From contig CALMQD010000610.1 of assembly GCA_937871415.1 (NCBI GenBank), positions 1 to 14,576 of the forward strand: a stretch of DNA of 14,576 nt. The letters run 5' to 3'. This DNA comes from an uncultured Phycisphaerales bacterium. Lineage in GTDB: Bacteria; Planctomycetota; Phycisphaerae; Phycisphaerales; UBA1924. This document shows, piece by piece, positions 1 through 7,306 of this stretch. The position numbers and the translations under genes were made by a program. Below the pieces are notes generated by a model, which was not told where the DNA came from, searched no databases, and saw only the letters and a program-made list of their open reading frames with translations. Position 1 is the stretch's first letter; each line of letters starts with the position of its first letter.

Positions 1-815
1 AGCACGATGTCGAAGTGCTCGAGCGCCGCCGTCAGGTTGTTCTCGCGCCGCGCGAGCTCGGCGAGCTGGAAATGGGCGTCGATGTTGTCGGGCTCAAGTT
101 CGAGCACGCGTCGGAACTTCTCACCGGCCTCGCCCAGGCGGTTCATCTCCGCCAGCAGTTCGCCCAGGTCCAGCAGCGTGTCGATGTCCCCCGGGTCCGA
201 ACGCAGTTCGCGCAGGTACAACTGCCGCGCTCGCTCGAGGCGGCCCGTCGCGGCGTACGCGTGCGCCAGCTTCGAGTGAATCCCGGGGAGCGAGGGGTCG
301 TAGCCCGCGGCCTCTCGCAGACACCACACCGCCTTGTCCGTCAGTTTCCGCGCCAGCAGGCTGTCGGCCATCGCCGCCAGCGCTTCCGCGTTGTGCGGGT
401 CCTGCTGCTGGCTGAGATAGAACATGACCTCCGCCTGCTCGTGCTCCCCCAGGAGCGTGTAAGCCTCGATGCGGCGGACCAACGACTGCGTGTTCCTCGG
501 GTCGGCCTTGTGGGCCTTCTCGAACCACTCGATGGACTCGCGGACTTCGTCGCAGCGCAACAGGTTCAACCCGATCGCCAGCAGCACCTGCGGATCGTCG
601 GACTCCAGTGCGTAACAATCCTTGAACGCCCGCGCCGCCTCGGCGTAGCGCCCGGCGGCTTCCAGGGTCAGTCCCAGGTTGAAGTGCCACTCCGGCCGGT
701 ACGGGTTGAGCGCAAGGGCTTCGCGGAGGGCCGTCTCGGCTTCCTCCCAGCGCCCATGCTCGTAGTGCTCATGGGCACGCTCGATGAGTTGTTCGGCTTC
801 GAACCAGTCGTTCAT
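1..815 (-). CDS. TPR-repeat protein, partial (C-terminus beyond left edge)
   Basis: The gene reads leftward from an ATG at 815-813 and is still open at base 1, so 271 residues of the N-terminal part are visible. After a short leader (MNDWFEA) the protein is a run of tetratricopeptide repeats. Seven complete 34-residue units follow one another from residue 8 to 245 and an eighth begins at 246, all in register with no insertion. Each has the usual Gly/Ala at helix-packing positions and a Pro or Asn near the unit end (ALNPYRP, ELEPDNI). There is no signal peptide or membrane segment in the visible part, so it is probably a cytoplasmic scaffold or the N-terminal part of a larger protein. A GGAAGG motif lies 4 bases before the ATG. 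TPR proteins mediate protein-protein contacts. The partner cannot be told from sequence. It is divergent from the lipoprotein gene. Confidence 0.9.
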   Translation of the reverse strand, partial: MNDWFEAEQLIERAHEHYEHGRWEEAETALREALALNPYRPEWHFNLGLTLEAAGRYAEAARAFKDCYALESDDPQVLLAIGLNLLRCDEVRESIEWFEKAHKADPRNTQSLVRRIEAYTLLGEHEQAEVMFYLSQQQDPHNAEALAAMADSLLARKLTDKAVWCLREAAGYDPSLPGIHSKLAHAYAATGRLERARQLYLRELRSDPGDIDTLLDLGELLAEMNRLGEAGEKFRRVLELEPDNIDAHFQLAELARRENNLTAALEHFDIV

Positions 816-819
816 CGTG

Positions 820-825
820 CCTTCC
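820..825 (-). promoter_or_regulatory. Ribosome binding site of the TPR gene
   Basis: GGAAGG on the minus strand lies 4 bases before the ATG at 815-813. It supports this start. A TATACT hexamer (842-847, minus strand) lies a little further upstream and could be a -10 box, but no convincing -35 sits at the right distance. Confidence 0.5.
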
Positions 826-1018
826 GGTCGGGGGACGAGGAAGTATAGAGGTGCCGCGCGGGCGATCGGTCGGCGTCAGGTCGGTATCCCGCGTGTTTTG
901 CCGCCCACGCCGCGCAACCGCCGATAGGACAGGAACATCGGCGATCGAGGGGCCCACGCCCGAGAACGTCGGTGGGACCTCCAGGCCGCCAAGGCCGACG
1001 GGCGGGACCGGACACGTC

Positions 1019-2605
1019 ATGACGAACCCACACAGGAGCCAACTTGCGACTCGGCATCGCCAAAAGGGGCGTGCGCGCATTTGGCATGGGTTCGTGGTCC
1101 TGGGGCTCCCCGCGGCGCTGCTGTTGGGCGCCTGCGGTTCGCGGGCAGGGCGCTCGACCAGCCAGGGCATTCCGCCAGAACCGGGCGTGCGGCGTGAATC
1201 GCCGACCGCAAGCGAACCGAGCCCGCCCGGCTCGCGTCCCTCTGAAGTACCGGATCCGCCGGAGCAGCCTCCCCGTGCGGGCCCGAGCGAAGCCGCCGCG
1301 GGATCGGGCGTGTCGGGAGCGGCCGACATGCAGAGCCCGACTTCGGCGCCGGGCGGGGCGACCAACGACCGGAATCCAGGCTCTGAGCCCGCCGCGATCA
1401 GTCTTGCGTCATCACCGGCCGGTCCGGAACGCTCGACAACGGATTCGGACTCGGCTTCCGTGCTCGCGGATGCCGACGCGGCGATCGAAGCCCGGCGTGA
1501 GGCCGCGGCCGACCTGGTGGCTGTTGTCACCTCGAGCGAGCCCGGCAACGACACGAGCCGCCGGTTTGCCGTTGCGACGCGCGCAGTCCGCGAAACGCTT
1601 TCGGGCACGGCGAGCGATCCGACCGCGGTTGCGCTGCTGCTCGAACGCCTCGCCGCGTCGCCGAGCGCTCCATACTGGCTGACCAAGCCGCTGACCGAAC
1701 TGGCGAAGCGTCCGGAGCCGTCGGGCGAGGCCGGGAGCGCGCGCCGGGTGGACGGCCTAGACGGCTCGATCGCGGTCTGGGCGGTGCGTGCGATGGGTTC
1801 CGTGCGATCGCGGGAGAGCGCGCGTGCCCTGATCGACCTGACTTCGGGCGCCGAGCCTGTAGCGTCTGAGGCCTACGCGGCGCTCGCGCGTCTCGCCGGC
1901 GAACCGGGGCTTGGCAACGATCCGGCGAGGTGGTCGCAGTGGTACGCGCGCGTGCAGTGGCTGACCGAGGCTCAGTGGCGCGAGCGCCTCACGAACGCGC
2001 TTGCGCGGCGGGCCGACCAGTTGAGCCGCGAATCGAGGGGCGTCTCCGATCGCCTGCTGGAATCACTTCGCGCGCGGTGCCAGGACGTCGAATCCGTCGG
2101 CCAGCGCTCGGCGATCATCGCCTCGTACATCCGCGATGACCTGGCGCCGGTCCGCGAGCTCGGGCTATCGCTGGCAACGCAGGAACTCGCCAACGCGAGG
2201 CAGTTGGCCGAGCCGGTCGCCGGCGCGGCTGCCGAGGCATTGCAGGATCGGTCGCCGCAGATCCGGACGGCCGCGGCCTCGCTGCTGCGGCTGATCGCGG
2301 GTCCGGACCACGGGCCGCTGGTCGCCGAGGCGCTCAAGCGCGAGTCCGACGATGCCGCAACCCTTGCGCTGCTGCAGTGCGTCCCTCGCGTCGCGTGCGG
2401 CGCGTGCGTGGAGCCGGTTCTTGCGCGCCTGGACGCGGGGCCAGCGATCACAGGCGCGGCGATCGACGCCGCGTGGGAACTCCGGGAGCGCAAGCTTCTC
2501 GACGACGCATCACTCGGCTCCCTGCGCGAGAAGCTCGCCCGGATCTCCGACGACGCGTTGACCTCGTCCCAGCGTGAGCGTCGGTCCTCGATGCTCGCGC
2601 CGTGA
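1019..2605 (+). CDS. Lipoprotein with low-complexity linker and HEAT-like repeats
   Basis: From the ATG at 1019 the protein has 528 residues. A long basic n-region (residues 1-23) leads into a hydrophobic stretch ending in a lipobox, LGAC, with the lipidated cysteine at residue 39. It is therefore predicted to be exported and membrane-anchored. Residues about 40-150 are a Pro/Ser/Gly/Glu-rich linker. The rest is helical and Ala/Leu/Arg-rich. A HEAT-like helix pair is visible near residues 246-295 and more between about 373 and 500, with repeating patterns such as [24 protein letters not shown] arrays are usually protein-binding scaffolds. No catalytic motif is seen. The frame stays open upstream to a GTG at 851, but starting there would put 56 extra residues before an already complete signal sequence. 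No good Shine-Dalgarno motif precedes 1019, so the exact start is uncertain. The function is unknown. Confidence 0.8.
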   Translation: MTNPHRSQLATRHRQKGRARIWHGFVVLGLPAALLLGACGSRAGRSTSQGIPPEPGVRRESPTASEPSPPGSRPSEVPDPPEQPPRAGPSEAAAGSGVSGAADMQSPTSAPGGATNDRNPGSEPAAISLASSPAGPERSTTDSDSASVLADADAAIEARREAAADLVAVVTSSEPGNDTSRRFAVATRAVRETLSGTASDPTAVALLLERLAASPSAPYWLTKPLTELAKRPEPSGEAGSARRVDGLDGSIAVWAVRAMGSVRSRESARALIDLTSGAEPVASEAYAALARLAGEPGLGNDPARWSQWYARVQWLTEAQWRERLTNALARRADQLSRESRGVSDRLLESLRARCQDVESVGQRSAIIASYIRDDLAPVRELGLSLATQELANARQLAEPVAGAAAEALQDRSPQIRTAAASLLRLIAGPDHGPLVAEALKRESDDAATLALLQCVPRVACGACVEPVLARLDAGPAITGAAIDAAWELRERKLLDDASLGSLREKLARISDDALTSSQRERRSSMLAP

Positions 2606-2624
2606 CGGCACGCCGCGCCATCGT

Positions 2625-2643
2625 CGCTTTGCCCCGGCAAGCG
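2625..2643. terminator. Weak hairpin between convergent genes
   Basis: CGCTT and GC pair with GC and AAGCG across a CCCC-type loop, with one bulged T. It lies in the 46-base gap between the stops of the lipoprotein and hydrolase genes. There is no T-tract on either side, so it is only a possible bidirectional terminator. Confidence 0.3.
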
Positions 2644-2651
2644 TGAGCCGC

Positions 2652-3476
2652 TCAGTTCAACAGTTGCGCGGCGAGGAACGCGGCCTGCTCGTTCTTGGCG
2701 TCGTTCCCGAACTTGCCAAAGCCCGCGTGCTCCTGCGGCGCGCCGGTGTGCGGGTAGGTCACGAGCCGGATCAGGCCCGGGTCGGCGCCGGCGCGGAGGT
2801 AGTGCGCGCGGAGTTTCTCCAGGAACTGTTCCTGCAGGCCCAGGGGGACCACCCGGTCCTCCTGCGCGTGCAGCGCCAGCAGCGGGAGCGGCTGGAACCG
2901 GCCCATACTCCTGACGCTGTCCATGGCTTCGAGCGACGTGGGGTCGTGCTCGACGCTCCACGGACCGCCATCGGCGTAGAGCGCCTCGACCCAGCCCGTG
3001 GTCCCCTCGATCGCGCAGCACTTGAAGGGGTGCGGTTCACAGAGCCGGCGAAGCGAGACCATTCCTCCGGCGCTCATGCCGCCGATGGCCACGCGGTCCA
3101 GGTCGAAAACGCCCTGCCACACAGGGTCGGCGAGCGCTTCGAGCACCTGGTCGATCTCTCCGAGCATCTGCCGAAGCACGCGGATCGTGGCACGAGGGTG
3201 CTGGAGTTCGCGGTCGTACCGCTCGCCGTGGCCGGGCAGGTCGACCGCGCACGCGGCGATCCCGTTCCCGCGCGGGCCCGAGGCGCGAAGCCACCGGAGG
3301 TAGCGCCCGGCGTCGAGTTCCTTGTGCGCCGTGCGCCCGTGCATCCAGATCACGATCGGCGAGGGCGAGATCCAGTCCGGGTGCGTCAGCAGCGCCGGCA
3401 CCCCGGGCGTTCCCAGACGATGAAACCGCGAGCGCTCGCGGAGACTCTGCGGGAGTTGTGTGAACCGTTCGATCAC
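2652..3476 (-). CDS. Alpha/beta hydrolase (prolyl-oligopeptidase / dienelactone-hydrolase-like)
   Basis: A 274-residue protein if it starts at the GTG 3476-3474. It has the ordered parts of a serine alpha/beta hydrolase: an HG oxyanion motif (IWMHGR, residues 43-48), a PGHG turn after a strand (81-84), the nucleophile elbow GMSAG with Ser135, Asp207 in [10 protein letters not shown], and His250 in PQEHAGF. These would form the Ser-Asp-His triad, and all three are present. No signal peptide is visible, so it is probably a cytoplasmic esterase or peptidase-like enzyme. The substrate is unknown. The frame extends 15 codons further to a TTG at 3521. Neither start has a clear ribosome site, so the N-terminus is uncertain. 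It converges on the lipoprotein gene and is divergent from the pseudopilin gene. Confidence 0.85.
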   Translation of the reverse strand: MIERFTQLPQSLRERSRFHRLGTPGVPALLTHPDWISPSPIVIWMHGRTAHKELDAGRYLRWLRASGPRGNGIAACAVDLPGHGERYDRELQHPRATIRVLRQMLGEIDQVLEALADPVWQGVFDLDRVAIGGMSAGGMVSLRRLCEPHPFKCCAIEGTTGWVEALYADGGPWSVEHDPTSLEAMDSVRSMGRFQPLPLLALHAQEDRVVPLGLQEQFLEKLRAHYLRAGADPGLIRLVTYPHTGAPQEHAGFGKFGNDAKNEQAAFLAAQLLN

Positions 3477-3613
3477 CGGCGAGCATACGCGCGGGGCACG
3501 TGCTCGATTTATCGGGCCCAAGGCCGACCGGCGCGGAACGCCGAATCAGCCGATATGTGCGGACGCCGCCGCGGGTGCCCGCGCAAGCCCCGGCGCGGCC
3601 AAGCAGACCACGC

Positions 3614-3619
3614 AAGGAG
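3614..3619 (+). promoter_or_regulatory. Ribosome binding site of the pseudopilin gene
   Basis: AAGGAG lies 10 bases before the ATG at 3630. It decides the start in a reading frame that stays open far upstream (to 2574), through DNA occupied by the hydrolase gene on the other strand. Confidence 0.65.
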
Positions 3620-3629
3620 CCGCCGGAAC

Positions 3630-4589
3630 ATGGAACGAACCACGGGAAACCGACGGGGCGCTTTCACCCTCGTGGAACTCGTCGTCATGATCGTCGTGCT
3701 CGCGATCCTGTCGGGGGTGGCGATCCAGCGCTACTTCGATCACAGCACGCGCGCCAAGGACTCCGCCGAGCAGGCGGTCGTGGGAGCGGTGCGAGACGGC
3801 ATCGCGCACTCGATGATGAGCCAGGCGGTCGGCGGATCGTCGACCCCGCCCGCCAAGCTGGACGACGTGCCCGCGGGGGCGACGGCGTCGGCGGTGAACG
3901 CGCTCTTCGTCAACGTGCTCAACCCGGGCGTGACTCAGCAGTGGAGCAAGGGCGCCGACGCTTACACGTACATCGGTCCCTCGGGGCAGACGTACGCCTA
4001 CGACCCCGCGACCGGCCAGTTCGGGAGCAACGTCACGCCTTCGGTCGGTCCCGGCGGCGGGGGCGGTGCGCCGAGCGCCCCGTCGGTGGGGCTCGCCGTC
4101 GCGAACACATGGACCGCGACCACCAGCGCGCCGCTGAGCGCCAATCAGTACATCGCCAAGGGGTACTCGCTTTCGGGCAATGAGATCTGGCTCGATGATG
4201 CCGCGGGTTTCTCGGAAGGGGCGCGGCGGGTGGCGATCACGGGGCAGGAGATCGCGGCCGGGCAGTACACGCTCGACCTCGAGACGACACTGAGCAACTA
4301 CTGGAATCAGTTGAACTACTGGCAGGTGTACGCCGTGCAGGACGGGGTGAATCTCTCGCTCTCGGGCAACACGCTCAACTGGGGCTCCGCGCCGGCGGGC
4401 ACGAAACTGCTGGCCCAGGATTACGCGCCCGCCGACAAGAGCAACGGCACCTGGCAGTCGTACTCGAACAGCTTCACCGTGTCGAACGCTGACGCGGCCA
4501 AGTACAGCCAGATCGTGGTTGTCATGGCCGGCTCCAAGAACGCGGGCCAGATCCTCGGTTGGCGCAACGTCAGCCTCACGAAGAAGTAG
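3630..4589 (+). CDS. Type II/IV pseudopilin-like protein with appended C-terminal domain
   Basis: A 319-residue protein. The N-terminus is a class III prepilin signal: a short basic leader with RRGA, then FTLVEL and a hydrophobic helix to about residue 31. The predicted peptidase cut is before Phe12, which puts the conserved glutamate at mature position 5 (Glu16). An Ala at -1, rather than Gly, is familiar in planctomycete pilin-like proteins. Residues 32-135 form a GspG-like globular part, with a [10 protein letters not shown] motif near 122-131. A glycine-rich linker follows (VGPGGGGG, about 139-146). Residues about 150-319 then form a second region rich in Thr, Ser, Tyr, Trp and Asn, with alternating beta patterns. 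It resembles surface carbohydrate-binding-like beta-sandwiches, but only in general character. Typical pseudopilins have 130-180 residues, so the second region is an addition. No other secretion or pilus genes lie nearby. Confidence 0.85.
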   Translation: MERTTGNRRGAFTLVELVVMIVVLAILSGVAIQRYFDHSTRAKDSAEQAVVGAVRDGIAHSMMSQAVGGSSTPPAKLDDVPAGATASAVNALFVNVLNPGVTQQWSKGADAYTYIGPSGQTYAYDPATGQFGSNVTPSVGPGGGGGAPSAPSVGLAVANTWTATTSAPLSANQYIAKGYSLSGNEIWLDDAAGFSEGARRVAITGQEIAAGQYTLDLETTLSNYWNQLNYWQVYAVQDGVNLSLSGNTLNWGSAPAGTKLLAQDYAPADKSNGTWQSYSNSFTVSNADAAKYSQIVVVMAGSKNAGQILGWRNVSLTKK

Positions 4590-4615
4590 GAGCCGGGCGC
4601 CGGGGCCCCGCACGG

Positions 4616-4633
4616 CGGGCGCGATCTCGCCCG
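4616..4633 (+). terminator. GC hairpin after the pseudopilin gene
   Basis: CGGGCG and CGCCCG form a perfect 6-base-pair stem with a 6-base loop, 26 bases past the stop. A short palindrome CGGGGCCCCG lies just before it (4601-4610). There is no T-tract, so an intrinsic terminator is only tentative. Confidence 0.3.
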
Positions 4634-4777
4634 TCTCCGTCACTCAGTAAAAGCACGGAGTTGTGCGCCGAGGCAACCCGACGCGCCCGGCTGTGCGGGC
4701 GGTAGGGGGGCAGAGGTCCAAGCGCGCCCGGCCGACGCCGCGACTGGCTCACGGGCGCGTCGGCTTTCGACGATTCA

Positions 4778-4782
4778 GAGGT
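4778..4782 (+). promoter_or_regulatory. Ribosome binding site of the GGDEF response regulator gene
   Basis: AGAGG lies 4 bases before the GTG at 4787 and supports a non-ATG start. The receiver domain begins at once (KVLVIDD), so a later start would destroy its first strand. Confidence 0.55.
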
Positions 4783-4786
4783 CCTT

Positions 4787-5701
4787 GTGATCCCGAAAGT
4801 ACTGGTCATCGACGATTCCAAGACGACTCGCACGATCGTTCGGTCCAGCCTGATGGACGAGGACATCGGGCTGGTCTTCGCGGCCAGCGGCGCCGAGGGC
4901 CTCACGCTCGCGCAGTCCGACAGCCCGCCCGATCTGATTCTCCTCGACATCGAACTGCCCGAGTCCAACGGCTTCGAAGTGTGCCAGCGGCTCAAGGCCG
5001 ATGAACGCACCGCGAAGATCCCCGTCATCTTCCTCACCGGCGCATCCTCGACCACCCAGAAGATCCGCGGCCTGGACCTGGGCGCGATCGACTACGTCAC
5101 CAAGCCCTTCGATCCTGCCGAACTGTGCGCTCGCGTCAGGGCGTCGCTCCGCGGCAAGTACATGTTCGACCTGCTGGCCCAGAAGGCGATGCTCGACGGT
5201 CTGACCGGGCTCTGGAACCGAGCGTACTTCGATCAGCGCCTCGGGGACGCCGTCGAGGTGGCGCGGAGCGCCGGCCAGCCGCTAACCCTCGTCATGGTCG
5301 ACGTCGATCGCTTCAAGGCGATCAACGACTCGCAGGGTCACCCCTTCGGCGACACGGTGCTGCGTCACGTCGCCAAGGCGCTCACGGATTGCGCCCGCAA
5401 GGACGACGCCGTGTGCCGCTACGGCGGCGAGGAGTTCGGGGTCTTGCTGCCCGGCGTGCGCCTGTCTTCGGCCGTGCTGGCGGCAGAGCGGATCCGAGCG
5501 GCGGTCGAGGGGTTGAACCTCCACCACCGGAATCAGACCCTGCGGATCACCTGCAGCCTGGGCGTGGCGTCGTACCGCGGCGGCACGCCGGAGCAACTGG
5601 TCGCCGCCGCCGATGCGGCGCTGTACCTCGCCAAGAAACAGGGGCGCAACCGCGTCGTGTGCGCGGACGAAACGCACGCGTCCGGAGCAACGGCCGCCTA
5701 G
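4787..5701 (+). CDS. Response regulator with GGDEF diguanylate cyclase output (PleD-like)
   Basis: A 304-residue cytoplasmic protein. Residues 1-122 are a receiver domain with the acidic pair Asp9/Asp10, the phospho-acceptor Asp54 (LLDIELP), Thr84 and Lys106 (TKPF). A GGDEF domain spans about 130-295. It has the DGLTGLWNR entry motif (137-145), the metal-binding DVDRFKAIND region (172-181) and an intact GGEEF active site (213-217). An RKDD sequence at 204-207, five residues before GGEEF, fits the RxxD inhibitory site for product feedback. It should therefore make cyclic di-GMP from two GTP when phosphorylated, and be inhibited by its product. No histidine kinase is adjacent, so the phosphodonor is encoded elsewhere. 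The visible motifs are all intact. The gene stands alone and converges on hpd. Confidence 0.95.
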   Translation: MIPKVLVIDDSKTTRTIVRSSLMDEDIGLVFAASGAEGLTLAQSDSPPDLILLDIELPESNGFEVCQRLKADERTAKIPVIFLTGASSTTQKIRGLDLGAIDYVTKPFDPAELCARVRASLRGKYMFDLLAQKAMLDGLTGLWNRAYFDQRLGDAVEVARSAGQPLTLVMVDVDRFKAINDSQGHPFGDTVLRHVAKALTDCARKDDAVCRYGGEEFGVLLPGVRLSSAVLAAERIRAAVEGLNLHHRNQTLRITCSLGVASYRGGTPEQLVAAADAALYLAKKQGRNRVVCADETHASGATAA

Positions 5702-5703
5702 CG

Positions 5704-5719
5704 ATCGCGTGACCGCGAT
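5704..5719. terminator. Hairpin between convergent GGDEF and hpd genes
   Basis: ATCGCG and CGCGAT form a perfect 6-base-pair stem with a TGAC loop inside the 24-base gap between the two stop codons. Position and symmetry suit a bidirectional terminator, but no T-tract follows on either strand. Confidence 0.4.
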
Positions 5720-5725
5720 ACCCGC

Positions 5726-6961
5726 TTACAGGTTGCCGCGCTTGCCTTGTTCGATCTCGAGGGCCTCGAAGAGCGCTTTGAAGTTGCCCTTGCCGAAGCT
5801 CTGGCTGCCGCGCCGGCAGATGATCTCGAAGAACAGCGTCGGGCGGTCCTGCAGCGGCTTGGTGAAGAGCTGGAGGAGATAGCCCTCGTCGTCGGCGTCG
5901 ACCAGGATGCCGAGTTTCTTCACGGCCTCGTGGTCCTCGCGCACGGGCTTGTGCCCGTGCTGGCGGAGCATGCCGTCGACACGGTCCCACACGAGCTCGT
6001 AGTAGGTGTCGGGGAGCATCAGGAAATCGACGCCGCGGCGGCGCAGCTCGGCGATCGAGTGCAGTTCGTCGTCGGTGCGGAGCGCCAGGTGCTGCACGCC
6101 CGGCGTGTTGTTGTGCCAGTCGAGGTACTCCTGCACCTGGCTCTTCTTCTTGCCCGCGGCGGGTTCGTTGATCGGGATCTTGATCAGGTTGTTGCCGCTG
6201 GCCATGACCTTGGACATCAGCGCCGAATACTCGGTCGAGATGTCCTTGTCGTCGAAGTGCTTGAACATCGAGAAGCCAAGGGTCTCCTCGTAGAACCGCA
6301 CCCACTCGTTCATCTTGCCGAGCTCGACGTTGCCCACGAGGTGGTCGACGTACTTGAGCCCGCAGGGCTGACGCGTGTTGTAGTTGTTGAGGTTGGCGAA
6401 CAGCGGCGTCTGCGTGAAGCCGGGCATGAAGCTGCCCGCGCCGGCCCCGGCCGCCGCGTCCTTTTTCACCTGCGTGAGCGCGTAAGGCCCCGTGGCGGGG
6501 CGCTGCACGAACGAGTGGATGACCTCGCCGAAGGTCTTGATGCCCGCCATCACCACCGTGCCGCGTTTGTCCTGCACCTCCATCGGCTCGTAGGCGGACT
6601 GTGCGCCGTTGCGGAGCGCGGCTTCGTACGCCTTCCGGGCGTCGTGAACCGTGAAGGCGATGTCCTTGATCCCGTCCCCGTACAGCCTCACGTGCCGGGA
6701 CGCCGGATGCTCCGACGTCAGGCCGGTCGTGAGCACGAACCGGATGTTGCCCTGGGTCAGGAAGTAGTGGGCGCTCTCGCGGCTGCCGGTGGTCTGGTCG
6801 CAGACCTGTTCGCAGTGGAAGCCGAAGCAGTGGCAGTAGAAGTACGCCGCCTGCTTTGCGTTGCCGCAGTAGAACCGTACGTGGTCGACGTCGATGAGCG
6901 CCAGCGGGTCGGTGGCGTCGGACTTCTTGGGCTGCGTCAATCCGGTGACGGCGGTGGTCAT
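5726..6961 (-). CDS. hpd: 4-hydroxyphenylpyruvate dioxygenase
   Basis: This Fe(II) enzyme converts 4-hydroxyphenylpyruvate and O2 to homogentisate and CO2 in tyrosine breakdown. The 411-residue length is in the range of longer family members. Two vicinal-oxygen-chelate halves are visible: residues about 23-165 (IDVDHVRFYCGN onward) and 202-400. The iron ligands expected in the C-terminal half are all present: His207 (KYVDHLVGN), His291 (GVQHLAL) and Glu379 (LFFEIICRRG). The C-terminal signature ALFEALEIEQ then RGNL is typical of the family. The ATG at 6961 is chosen because GGAGGA precedes it by 5 bases, although the frame stays open 66 codons further. The next enzyme, homogentisate dioxygenase, is not in the window. 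A related hydroxymandelate synthase shares this fold, but the whole pattern favours Hpd. Confidence 0.96.
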   Translation of the reverse strand: MTTAVTGLTQPKKSDATDPLALIDVDHVRFYCGNAKQAAYFYCHCFGFHCEQVCDQTTGSRESAHYFLTQGNIRFVLTTGLTSEHPASRHVRLYGDGIKDIAFTVHDARKAYEAALRNGAQSAYEPMEVQDKRGTVVMAGIKTFGEVIHSFVQRPATGPYALTQVKKDAAAGAGAGSFMPGFTQTPLFANLNNYNTRQPCGLKYVDHLVGNVELGKMNEWVRFYEETLGFSMFKHFDDKDISTEYSALMSKVMASGNNLIKIPINEPAAGKKKSQVQEYLDWHNNTPGVQHLALRTDDELHSIAELRRRGVDFLMLPDTYYELVWDRVDGMLRQHGHKPVREDHEAVKKLGILVDADDEGYLLQLFTKPLQDRPTLFFEIICRRGSQSFGKGNFKALFEALEIEQGKRGNL

Positions 6962-6966
6962 GGCAA

Positions 6967-6972
6967 TCCTCC
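6967..6972 (-). promoter_or_regulatory. Ribosome binding site of hpd
   Basis: GGAGGA on the minus strand, 5 bases before the ATG at 6961-6959, is the strongest Shine-Dalgarno match in the window. It fixes the hpd start. Confidence 0.8.
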
Positions 6973-7184
6973 ACGGAATAACGGAGACTCGGTCGGCAAC
7001 GATCCGCCCCGCAGCCGTTTCCGGGCGAGGTCTTTGGATCAAAGGCTCTGTTGAAGTATGGTACCGCCCCCAAGTTCGGCCCGATTCAGCCGTGCGGGTC
7101 CTTGCGCTGAACCGGACGTTGCCCGGACTGGCCCTTGGACCACCGGATTCGAAGGGCAATGTTTGCAGGATGGTCGGGGTCGAC

Positions 7185-7214
7185 TTGCCGAAGGGAGTTT
7201 GCAGGCACTAAACT
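7185..7214 (+). promoter_or_regulatory. Candidate sigma-70-type promoter for the pseudokinase gene
   Basis: TTGCCG (7185-7190) as -35 and TAAACT (7209-7214) as -10, each 4 of 6 to consensus, with an 18-base spacer. Transcription would start near 7221, upstream of both possible start codons. Planctomycete promoters are poorly conserved, so this is tentative. Confidence 0.35.
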
Positions 7215-7217
7215 CCC
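7193..7217. promoter_or_regulatory. Perfect 8-bp inverted repeat overlapping the -10 box (possible operator)
   Basis: GGGAGTTT (7193-7200) and AAACTCCC (7210-7217) are exact inverted copies separated by 9 bases. The dyad covers the promoter spacer and the -10 hexamer, where a repressor site would be expected. A 25-base footprint fits a helix-turn-helix dimer. It could instead be a hairpin, but there is no T-tract to make it a terminator. Confidence 0.4.
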
Positions 7218-7306
7218 CGCCTACCGACAGGGTGGTCGATACACCCGCAGGATCTTGACGAGTGCGCTCGTGCGCGCCGCGTTGGTGTCTGTCCGTTGCT
7301 GCTGTC

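Larger units (their letters stand above)
6962..7306. other. 345-base intergenic region between divergent hpd and pseudokinase genes
   Basis: The left end holds the hpd ribosome site (GGAGGA, minus strand, 6967-6972). The right half holds a candidate promoter (7185-7214) and a perfect inverted repeat (7193-7217) for the rightward gene, plus two copies of GTTTGCAGG at 7161-7169 and 7197-7205. Short open frames on both strands cross it, but none has a ribosome site or recognisable product. I could not place a convincing hpd promoter. The pseudokinase start could lie inside it, at the GTG 7262. Confidence 0.6.

Noticed and set aside
851..1018. Upstream extension of the lipoprotein gene to the GTG at 851
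   Set aside because: It would place 56 arginine- and proline-rich residues before an already complete lipoprotein signal.
2574..3629. Long open frame upstream of the pseudopilin start
   Set aside because: It lies antisense to the hydrolase gene, and the pilin signal at 3630 with AAGGAG fixes the true start.
5747..7054. 435-residue plus-strand frame opposite hpd
   Set aside because: It is antisense to a clear dioxygenase, and its Val/His/Arg/Glu-rich composition is typical of GC-rich antisense frames.
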